From an uncultured Bacteroidales bacterium (lineage in GTDB: Bacteria > Bacteroidota > Bacteroidia > Bacteroidales > Paludibacteraceae), in contig CAMOHN010000062.1 in assembly GCA_946615455.1 (NCBI GenBank), positions 1-6,387 of the forward strand: a stretch of DNA of 6,387 bases, written 5' to 3'. Below are positions 1-5,344 of this stretch, one piece after another. The first letter of the stretch is position 1. Every line of letters begins with the position of its first letter. The translations under genes were made by a program, and so were the position numbers. The notes beneath the pieces were generated by a model. It was not told the origin of the DNA, searched no databases, and saw only the letters and a program-made list of their open reading frames with translations.

Positions 1-17
1 TTTTTAAGGTTAATAGG

Positions 18-50
18 AACACCGGCTGTCGGGAGACAGTCGGTGTTTTG
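18..50 (+). terminator. Rho-independent terminator of an upstream gene
   Basis: A 13-bp stem (18-30 pairing with 35-47, one G-U wobble) closes on a GGGA tetraloop, and its 3' end runs into TTTT before a G. This is a classic intrinsic terminator for a + strand gene ending before the window. It separates that gene from the operon starting at 169. The opposite strand has no immediate T run after the stem, although T-poor pairing with the 5' TTTTTAA stretch leaves weak bidirectional use possible. Confidence 0.85.
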
Positions 51-92
51 CGTTTGACAAAATGTTATAATTATGCAAAAAATCGGTAATTG

Positions 93-124
93 GTTGCACA
101 ACTGTTTTGTTTGCTCTATTTTTG
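93..124 (+). promoter_or_regulatory. Bacteroidetes-type promoter for the yhcH-glgB-nagB unit
   Basis: TATTTTTG at 117-124 matches the Bacteroidetes -7 consensus TAnnTTTG exactly. A partial -33 element, GTTG at 93-96, lies 20 bp upstream, which is the usual spacing. Transcription would start around 127-132 and give a leader of about 40 nt before the ATG at 169. The -33 box is imperfect (GTTG against TTTG), so strength is uncertain. The position between a terminator and the first gene of a tight cluster supports the call. Confidence 0.6.
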
Positions 125-145
125 TCGCCCAATCCTAACCAAACA

Positions 146-159
146 AGGGGTTAATCCCT
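146..159 (+). other. Small hairpin in the leader before the first gene
   Basis: AGGGG (146-150) can pair with TCCCT (155-159), with one G-U pair, around a TTAA loop. It ends 9 nt before the ATG at 169, inside the region a ribosome would cover, so it could affect initiation. It is short and may be chance. Confidence 0.25.
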
Positions 160-168
160 GACATAAAC

Positions 169-624
169 ATGATAATCGACAAATTAGAAAACGCAGATTT
201 GTATTATGACAGCGTTCCGGGTTTGGAACGCTTCATTCAGTTTTACAACGACAATGATTTAGAGCAGTTTCCTGCTTGCAAGGTGCGCTTGGACGGGGAC
301 GACCTGTTCATCAACATCATAGACCTCAAGGGTAAGGACGAGAAGGACTTACCCATGGAAGCGCACCGCGACTACATTGACATTCAGGTTCCTATGACCG
401 GCAGTGAGACCATGGGCTGGAAGCCCCAAGAGGACTGTCAGCAGGAACAGGAGGAGTATGACGAGGGTAAGGATGTTGAGTTGTATCGTGACCGCTCGCA
501 GTTGCTCTTTGAAGTGCCCGTGGGCTACTTCGTGGTCTTCTTCCCCAGTGACGCACATCGTCCGGGTATCGCTCCCGGTCGCAGCTTGCGCAAACTGATT
601 GTCAAAACTCGCGTACAATCCTGA
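169..624 (+). CDS. YhcH/YjgK/YiaL family protein (DUF386), probable sugar anomerase-like beta-barrel protein
   Basis: This 151-residue protein has the length and motifs of the YhcH/YjgK/YiaL family. E64-A-H66-R-D-Y-I-D-I-Q73 forms the central strand, FFPSDAHRPG lies at 124-133, and lysines 142 and 146 sit near the C terminus. Members are cupin-like cytoplasmic proteins; E64, H66 and H130 are the residues expected in the metal/sugar pocket. Characterised relatives include E. coli NanQ (YhcH), an N-acetylneuraminate anomerase, and EbgC, a beta-galactosidase partner, so the exact substrate cannot be read from sequence. There is no signal peptide or membrane segment. The ATG at 169 is chosen because the protein starts with the family's usual MIID-like N terminus; no Shine-Dalgarno is evident, as is common in Bacteroidota. 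It is first in a tight cluster with a branching enzyme and nagB. The nagB link favours an amino-sugar or sialic-acid role, which is inference. Confidence 0.85.
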   Translation: MIIDKLENADLYYDSVPGLERFIQFYNDNDLEQFPACKVRLDGDDLFINIIDLKGKDEKDLPMEAHRDYIDIQVPMTGSETMGWKPQEDCQQEQEEYDEGKDVELYRDRSQLLFEVPVGYFVVFFPSDAHRPGIAPGRSLRKLIVKTRVQS

Positions 625-631
625 CACCATT

Positions 632-2701
632 ATGACACAAAACAATCCGACGGGTCTTAAACTCGTCCGTGACGATGTGTACCTGCAGCCCTTTGAGTCG
701 GCTATCCAAGGCAGGTATGATTATTCGTATCGCAAACAACAGATTCTGACCGACGGTCAGTCCCTAACGGACTGGGCGAACGGTTATCTTTATTTTGGTC
801 TGCATAGTACATCCAAAGGTTGGGTCTTCCGTGAGTGGTTGCCCAATGCCACAGCCGTCTATGTGATAGGCGACATGAACGGTTGGCACAAGGACGAAGC
901 CTATCGCCTGCACCGTATTGAGAACGGTGTATGGGAGGGGTCGTGGAAGAAGTCGCAACTTAAGCACCAGCAGTACTATAAGTTACTCGTTGAATGGGAC
1001 GGCGGTTCGGGTGAGCGCATACCTGCTTACGCCGGTCGTGTGGTGCAGGACGAGGCGACCAAGCTTTTTGCCGCCCAAGTATGGCAAAAAGCCCCGTACG
1101 CATGGCAGCACGATGAGCGTCATGACCTCAAGAAAGGCAACCTGTTCATCTACGAGTGCCACATAGGCATGTCCGGTGAAGCACATGGTGTGGCTTCCTA
1201 TGAGCAGTTCCGTCGCGAGGTATTGCCTCGTGTGGCTGACTTGGGTTACAACTGCTTGCAGATCATGGCTATTCAGGAGCACCCGTATTACGGGTCGTTT
1301 GGCTACCATGTCAGTTCGTTCTTTGCCGCTTCGTCGCGTTTTGGTACTCCCGAAGAGCTGAAGGCTCTCATTGACGATGCTCACGGTCGCGGCATGGCGG
1401 TCATAATGGACCTCGTGCACTCGCATGCCGTCAAGAACGAACAGGAGGGACTGGGGCTGCAAGACGGCACCCCTTATCAGTATTTCCACGATGGTCCGCG
1501 CCGCGAACATCCTGCATGGGATAGCCTGTGTTTTGACTACCGCAAGAACGAGGTGCTGCATTTCCTGCTGTCCAATTGCAAGTTCTGGCTTGACGAGTAT
1601 CGTTTTGACGGCTTCCGTTTTGACGGTGTGACCAGCATGATGTACCTCAGTCACGGTCTGGGTGAGGACTTCAACGGCTACGGTTCTTATTACTCGCCCA
1701 ATGCCGATGGCGATGCCATCTGTTACCTGACGCTTGCCAACCAGCTCATACACGACTTCCTGCCCTCTGCCATCACTATAGCCGAAGATATGTCCGGCAT
1801 GCCCGGACTGGCTGCTCCACGCGAGGATGGCGGTATAGGGTTTGACTATCGCTTGGCGATGGGCATACCCGACTTCTGGATCCGCTACATCAAAGAGGTG
1901 CGGGACGAAGACTGGAAAGGCGGGCATATATTCTATGAGATGACCAACCGCCGTCAGGATGAGCACAATATATCCTATGCCGAGAGTCACGACCAAGCCC
2001 TGGTGGGAGACAAGACCATTATCTTCCGCTTGGTGGACTCGGATATGTACTGGCACTTTGAGCACGGACACGACACCTATCGTGTCAATCGTGGTATAGC
2101 CCTGCACAAGATGATTCGCCTCATCACCGCCTCGACTGCCAATGGCGGCTACCTGAACTTTATGGGCAACGAGTTCGGCCATCCCGAATGGATTGACTTC
2201 CCGCGTCAAGGAAACGGTTGGAGTTATCAGTATGCTCGCCGTCAGTGGTCGCTGGCAGATAATGAGAACCTCTATTACTCCAATCTCAACCGCTTTGACC
2301 ACGACATGGTGCACTTGCTCAAGGAGCAACGCGCCGGCAGCAAGAGCTTCATGGCTGCACCTATTGAGGTGCTGTGGGACAAAGAGGACGATCAAGTGCA
2401 TGCTTTCCGACGCGGCAATTTGGTGTTTGTGTTCAACTGGAGCGGGCAGCGGTCCTATTTCGATTACGGTATTCTGACCGAAGAAGGCAGTTACCGCGTG
2501 CTACTCAATACGGACAACACGCTGTATGCCGGTTTTGGTCTGGCAGACGACACGGTGGAGCACCTGACCATGCCCGACCCGCTGTACAAAGACGATCACA
2601 AAGGCTGGCTCAAACTCTACCTGCCCGCGCGTTCGGCTGTGGTGCTGCAACTCAATAACGGCGGACACGGAGTGCGGAGGAAGGTGAAAAGTGAAAGATA
2701 A
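632..2701 (+). CDS. glgB: 1,4-alpha-glucan branching enzyme, eukaryote-like GH13_8 type
   Basis: This cytoplasmic enzyme cuts alpha-1,4-glucan chains and rejoins them by alpha-1,6 links, making branches in glycogen. The protein is 689 residues from the ATG at 632. Residues about 55-150 form a CBM48-like domain (GWVFREWLPNATAVYVIGDMNGW at about 63-85 in two blocks). A GH13 barrel follows: YECHIGMS at 174-181, DLVHSH at 260-265, nucleophile D331 in GFRFDG, acid/base E385 in ITIAEDMSG, and stabiliser D454 in AESHDQALVGDK. An all-beta C-terminal domain spans about 580-675. The SHDQALVGDK and NFMGNEFGHPEWIDFPR blocks (the latter at 509-525) and the total length resemble eukaryotic GBE1 rather than the common bacterial GH13_9 form. 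All catalytic residues are present. A TTG at 599 would add 11 residues but overlaps the upstream gene; the ATG lies 7 nt after its stop. The basic tail (last about 12 residues) is encoded by a purine-rich repeat and is probably not part of the fold. No glgA or glgC is nearby. Confidence 0.95.
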   Translation: MTQNNPTGLKLVRDDVYLQPFESAIQGRYDYSYRKQQILTDGQSLTDWANGYLYFGLHSTSKGWVFREWLPNATAVYVIGDMNGWHKDEAYRLHRIENGVWEGSWKKSQLKHQQYYKLLVEWDGGSGERIPAYAGRVVQDEATKLFAAQVWQKAPYAWQHDERHDLKKGNLFIYECHIGMSGEAHGVASYEQFRREVLPRVADLGYNCLQIMAIQEHPYYGSFGYHVSSFFAASSRFGTPEELKALIDDAHGRGMAVIMDLVHSHAVKNEQEGLGLQDGTPYQYFHDGPRREHPAWDSLCFDYRKNEVLHFLLSNCKFWLDEYRFDGFRFDGVTSMMYLSHGLGEDFNGYGSYYSPNADGDAICYLTLANQLIHDFLPSAITIAEDMSGMPGLAAPREDGGIGFDYRLAMGIPDFWIRYIKEVRDEDWKGGHIFYEMTNRRQDEHNISYAESHDQALVGDKTIIFRLVDSDMYWHFEHGHDTYRVNRGIALHKMIRLITASTANGGYLNFMGNEFGHPEWIDFPRQGNGWSYQYARRQWSLADNENLYYSNLNRFDHDMVHLLKEQRAGSKSFMAAPIEVLWDKEDDQVHAFRRGNLVFVFNWSGQRSYFDYGILTEEGSYRVLLNTDNTLYAGFGLADDTVEHLTMPDPLYKDDHKGWLKLYLPARSAVVLQLNNGGHGVRRKVKSER

Positions 2702-2711
2702 AAGAAGAAAG
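2684..2711 (+). repeat. Degenerate purine-rich heptamer run at the glgB/nagB junction
   Basis: Four consecutive 7-mers, GTGAAAA, GTGAAAG, ATAAAAG and AAGAAAG, cover the last codons and the stop of the branching enzyme and end 4 nt before the nagB ATG at 2716. The sequence just upstream (CGGAGTGCGGAGGAAG, about 2669-2683) is also purine-rich. The run gives the upstream protein its KVKSER tail and may supply a purine-rich ribosome-loading stretch for nagB. It could be a tandem repeat in decay or simply a low-complexity tract. Confidence 0.4.
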
Positions 2712-2715
2712 CGAT

Positions 2716-3525
2716 ATGAGAGTAATTATAGAACCATCGTACGATTTGTTGTCCCGCTGGGCAGCCAATTATGTGGCTCGGCAAATCAATGAATTTGCGC
2801 CCAAGGAGAGCCGTCCGTTTGTGTTGGGTCTGCCCACCGGCAGCAGTCCGCTGGGTATGTACCAGCACCTGATCCGCCTATACCAATCGGGTAAGGTGTC
2901 GTTCCGCAATGTGGTGACCTTCAACATGGACGAGTATGTAGGCATACCCGAAGACCATCCCGAGAGTTATCACTCGTTTATGTGGAATAATTTCTTTTCG
3001 CACATAGACATTCCTAAGGACAATGTCAACATCTTGAACGGCAATGCCTCCGATCTGGTAGCCGAGTGTGCCCGTTATGAGCGCAAGATTGAGCATGCCG
3101 GTGGCATCAACCTGTTCATTGGAGGTATCGGTCCGGACGGGCATATAGCCTTCAACGAGCCGGGGTCGTCCCTATCGTCCCGCACACGCATGAAAGAACT
3201 GACCACCGACACACGGTTAGCCAACTCACGCTTCTTCAACAACGACCCCGAACAAGTGCCCAAGACGGCACTGACGGTGGGTGTGGCCACCATCATGGAT
3301 GCCAAAGAGGTGATGATTCTGGTCAACGGTCACCAGAAGGCTCGTGCTCTGCTGCATGCCATCGAGCGTCCCATCAGCCACATGTGGACAGTGTCGGCAC
3401 TGCAGATGCATCCGCACGGCATCATCGTGTGTGACGAAGCGGCTTGTGACGAGCTGAAGGTGGGTACATACAAGTATTTTTTGGACATTGAGCGTCGGAA
3501 TTTAGACCCTCAAACCCTGTGTTAG
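2716..3525 (+). CDS. nagB: Glucosamine-6-phosphate deaminase
   Basis: NagB converts glucosamine-6-phosphate to fructose-6-phosphate and ammonia, the step that feeds amino sugars into glycolysis. The protein has 269 residues (E. coli NagB has 266) and can be aligned with it almost without gaps. The catalytic residues fall at the same numbers: D72 in FNMDEYVG, D141 and H143 in GPDGHIAFNEP, and E148. R172 and K208 are also present. The residues that bind the allosteric activator N-acetylglucosamine-6-phosphate in E. coli have counterparts here: S151, S152, R158, K160 and Y254. The enzyme is therefore probably a hexameric, allosterically activated form, although regulation is inferred. It is cytoplasmic, with no signal peptide. 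The ATG at 2716 lies 14 nt after the glgB stop behind an AAGAAAG stretch, so it is probably the third gene of the operon. No nagA (deacetylase) is visible in the window. Confidence 0.97.
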   Translation: MRVIIEPSYDLLSRWAANYVARQINEFAPKESRPFVLGLPTGSSPLGMYQHLIRLYQSGKVSFRNVVTFNMDEYVGIPEDHPESYHSFMWNNFFSHIDIPKDNVNILNGNASDLVAECARYERKIEHAGGINLFIGGIGPDGHIAFNEPGSSLSSRTRMKELTTDTRLANSRFFNNDPEQVPKTALTVGVATIMDAKEVMILVNGHQKARALLHAIERPISHMWTVSALQMHPHGIIVCDEAACDELKVGTYKYFLDIERRNLDPQTLC

Positions 3526-3530
3526 TTGAG

Positions 3531-3577
3531 GCTTTTCACCCCATAAAAGCATGTTTTGTCCCTAAAAATGCCGTTTT
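3531..3577 (+). terminator. Possible weak terminator after nagB
   Basis: Two overlapping alternatives exist. GCTTTT (3531-3536) can pair with AAAAGC (3545-3550), followed by ATGTTTTG. Alternatively GCAT-G-TTTT (3549-3557) can pair with AAAAATGC (3564-3571) with one bulged G, followed by CGTTTTAT. Both stems are AT-rich and the T tracts are short and interrupted. Termination somewhere here is plausible because a fresh promoter follows at 3609, but efficiency is doubtful. Confidence 0.35.
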
Positions 3578-3584
3578 ATCCCCC
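3533..3584 (+). repeat. Three phased T4-N2-C3+ units
   Basis: TTTTCACCCC (3533-3542), TTTTGTCCC (3554-3562) and TTTTATCCCCC (3574-3584) recur at offsets of 21 and 20 bp. The second and third lie within an imperfect tandem repeat of about 19-20 bp (TAAAA..GC..GTTTTrTCCC). Spacing near two helical turns would put all three on the same DNA face. They sit upstream of the acyl-CoA synthetase promoter. A regulator binding role is conjecture. Confidence 0.4.
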
Positions 3585-3593
3585 TTGAAGGGG
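3581..3593. promoter_or_regulatory. 13-bp perfect inverted repeat upstream of the promoter
   Basis: CCCCTTGAAGGGG is a perfect palindrome around one central base. It lies 16 bp upstream of the -33 box at 3609. As RNA it would leave too small a loop to form fully, so it looks more like a protein-binding DNA site than a hairpin. A related element sits 30 bp downstream inside the promoter (3613-3624). Confidence 0.4.
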
Positions 3594-3608
3594 TATCAGC
3601 GGCGGTTG

Positions 3609-3640
3609 TTTGACCCGAAAGGGTAAAAGGCATACTTTTG
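3609..3640 (+). promoter_or_regulatory. Strong Bacteroidetes-type promoter for the acyl-CoA synthetase unit
   Basis: TTTG at 3609-3612 and TACTTTTG at 3633-3640 match the Bacteroidetes -33 (TTTG) and -7 (TAnnTTTG) elements exactly, 20 bp apart. Transcription would start around 3643-3648, giving a leader of about 50 nt to the ATG at 3695. The spacer holds an inverted repeat (3613-3624), so the promoter may be controlled. Confidence 0.8.
3613..3624. promoter_or_regulatory. Inverted repeat in the promoter spacer, operator candidate
   Basis: ACCC-GAAA-GGGT is a perfect 4-bp inverted repeat between the -33 and -7 boxes. It shares the GAARGGGTA half (3617-3625) with GAAGGGGTA at 3587-3595, exactly 30 bp upstream. 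A protein bound here would block sigma-factor contact. The stem is short, so the site is only a candidate. Confidence 0.35.
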
Positions 3641-3684
3641 CGCCCGATTTGCCTAAAAAACGGGTGCAATAGCACCTAAAAAAC
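3641..3684 (+). promoter_or_regulatory. Structured leader with alternative hairpins and a 10-bp direct repeat
   Basis: GGTGC (3663-3667) pairs with GCACC (3672-3676) around an AATA loop. Alternatively CGGGTG (3661-3666) pairs with CGCCCG (3641-3646), with one G-U pair. The two hairpins share 3663-3666, so they cannot coexist. CCTAAAAAAC occurs at 3652-3661 and again at 3675-3684, flanking the first hairpin. The larger hairpin needs transcription to start at or before about 3642, which is not certain. Confidence 0.35.
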
Positions 3685-3694
3685 AACTACAATT

Positions 3695-5335
3695 ATGACA
3701 GAAACAAAACACTTTTTTACTTATGTCAACCGGGTCATGCAAACCAACTGGGATGGACCCGCATTCAGCGACTTTGGCGAGAATGTCAACTACACCTATG
3801 GTGAGATAGCTATCCAAATAGAGAAACTGCGCCTTGCTTACGATGCCTGTGGCGTCAATGCGGGCGACAAGATAGCCTTTTGCGGCGTGAACAGCAGCAA
3901 TTGGGGCATCAGTTACCTGTCCATTTTGGCACACCATGCCATAGGGGTGAGCATTTTGCCGGATTTCACGGGTGAAGATATCGAAAAACTGGTCAATCAC
4001 TCCGATGCCAAGATACTGATGGCAGGTCCGTTGGTTGCCAAGAAGATTAAGGCAGAGAATATGCCCGGTCTGCGTGCCATTATCGGTTATATGGATTTCA
4101 GTGTGCTGTATGCCGCCGACGAGAATATCAAGTATGCCATTGAGCACATGGACGAGCTGTTCGCCAAGGCACACCCCAATGGTTATACCGCTGCTGATGT
4201 GAACTATCACACCGACAATCTGGACGATCTGGCACTCATCAACTACACCTCGGGCACGACCAGTAGTCCCAAGGGCGTGATGCTGACCTACCGTTCGTTG
4301 AGCACCAATGTGACTTTTGGTCAAGAGTGGATTCCCAACGACCCGAGTAAGAACATGGTTTCGCTGTTGCCCTTGGCACACATGTTCGGCATGGCGTTTG
4401 AGTTCCTCTATCAGGTGGCAGGCGGTACGCATGTGTTCTTCATTCCGCGCATGGCTGTTCCTACACTCATGAAAGCGTTCAAAGAGTGCCGTCCGTACCT
4501 CATCTTCATGGTTCCCTTGATTATAGAGAAGATCTATCAGAAGAAACTTCGTCCTATTGTTCGCAAGCCTATAGTGCGCATGTTGTGGAACATGCCGGTG
4601 GTAGGTAAGATGATTCGCAAGAAAGTGTATGACGGTTTGATGGAAGCCTTTGGTGGTCGTGTAGAGAGCCTTATCATTGGTGGTGCCGCGTTGAACAGCG
4701 AAGTAGAGAAGTGCCTGATGGACATCGGCTTCCCCTTCCTTGTGGGTTATGGCATGACCGAGTGCGGTCCGCTGATAGCCTATACCCCTTGGCAGCAGTT
4801 CAAGGCACATTCGTGTGGTAAGATAGTGGATCGTATGCAGTTGCGTATCGACTCGGCTGACCCGCAGAACATCGTGGGCGAGATTCAGGTGAAGGGCGAA
4901 GCCAACATGATTGGTTACTACAAGAACGAAGAAGCCACCAAGGCGGCTTTCACAGCCGATGGTTGGCTCAAAACCGGTGACCTTGGCGTGGTGGATAGCG
5001 AGGGCAACCTCTATATACGCGGCCGAAACAAGAACATGCTACTCGGTCCGAGCGGGCAGAATATCTACCCCGAAGAGATTGAGGATGTGGTCAATGGTCG
5101 TGGCGGTATCTTGGAGTCGGTGGTTGTGATGCGTGAGGGCAAGCTGGTGGCTCTGGTCTATCCGGACGAGGAGTACGACCGCCGTGGAAGAAGTTTGGAA
5201 GAAATGAAAAAACTGTGGAAGCAGCGTAGCAACCGTCACTTGCCTCAGTATAGTCAGATAGCGGAGATTGAGGTGGTGGACAAAGAGTTCGAGAAAACTC
5301 CGAAAAAGTCTATCAAGCGCTTCCTGTATTCATAA
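3695..5335 (+). CDS. AMP-forming long-chain acyl-CoA synthetase-like protein (ANL superfamily)
   Basis: This enzyme activates a carboxylic acid, probably a fatty acid, with ATP to an acyl-adenylate and then transfers it to a thiol such as CoA. The protein has 546 residues. Motifs in order are: the P-loop Y184-TSGTTSSPKGVM (A3), LLPLAHMFG at 224-232, GYGMTECGP at 351-359 (A5), GWLKTGDLG at 423-431 (A7), and GRNKNMLLGPSGQNIYPEE from 443 (A8 hinge and lid). The C-terminal lid ends in TPKKSIKR (535-542). In many long-chain synthetases the catalytic A10 lysine lies in a TPT-x-K pattern; the matching place here is S539, with lysines at 537, 538 and 541, so which lysine works is unclear. No transmembrane helix or signal peptide is obvious. 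The ATG at 3695 follows an A-rich leader behind a strong promoter. A paralogue begins 9 nt after its stop. Substrate cannot be read: acyl-ACP or another acceptor remains possible. Confidence 0.88.
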   Translation: MTETKHFFTYVNRVMQTNWDGPAFSDFGENVNYTYGEIAIQIEKLRLAYDACGVNAGDKIAFCGVNSSNWGISYLSILAHHAIGVSILPDFTGEDIEKLVNHSDAKILMAGPLVAKKIKAENMPGLRAIIGYMDFSVLYAADENIKYAIEHMDELFAKAHPNGYTAADVNYHTDNLDDLALINYTSGTTSSPKGVMLTYRSLSTNVTFGQEWIPNDPSKNMVSLLPLAHMFGMAFEFLYQVAGGTHVFFIPRMAVPTLMKAFKECRPYLIFMVPLIIEKIYQKKLRPIVRKPIVRMLWNMPVVGKMIRKKVYDGLMEAFGGRVESLIIGGAALNSEVEKCLMDIGFPFLVGYGMTECGPLIAYTPWQQFKAHSCGKIVDRMQLRIDSADPQNIVGEIQVKGEANMIGYYKNEEATKAAFTADGWLKTGDLGVVDSEGNLYIRGRNKNMLLGPSGQNIYPEEIEDVVNGRGGILESVVVMREGKLVALVYPDEEYDRRGRSLEEMKKLWKQRSNRHLPQYSQIAEIEVVDKEFEKTPKKSIKRFLYS

Positions 5336-5344
5336 CAGAAAGAC

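Noticed and set aside
54..71. TTGACA and TATAAT boxes resembling a sigma70 promoter
   Set aside because: They are only 6 bp apart instead of about 17, so they cannot act as one promoter. The Bacteroidetes-type elements at 93-124 fit better.
599..631. TTG start that would lengthen the branching enzyme by 11 residues
   Set aside because: It overlaps the end of the upstream gene. The ATG at 632, 7 nt after that gene's stop, is the simpler start and the extra residues look like read-through of the junction.
349..645. 98-codon minus-strand frame opposite the YhcH-family gene
   Set aside because: It overlaps a real gene in antisense, has no recognisable domain, and no promoter motif was seen for it.
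983..2401. 472-codon open frame on the minus strand inside the branching enzyme gene
   Set aside because: It is exactly antisense to a well-supported gene with all catalytic motifs. Its translation is rich in V, I, H and L with no recognisable domain, which is typical of a codon-bias shadow.
3653..4810. 385-codon open frame on the minus strand opposite the first acyl-CoA synthetase
   Set aside because: It lies antisense to a clear ANL enzyme and would extend across that gene's promoter leader. The protein has no recognisable family and is His-rich, as expected for a shadow frame.
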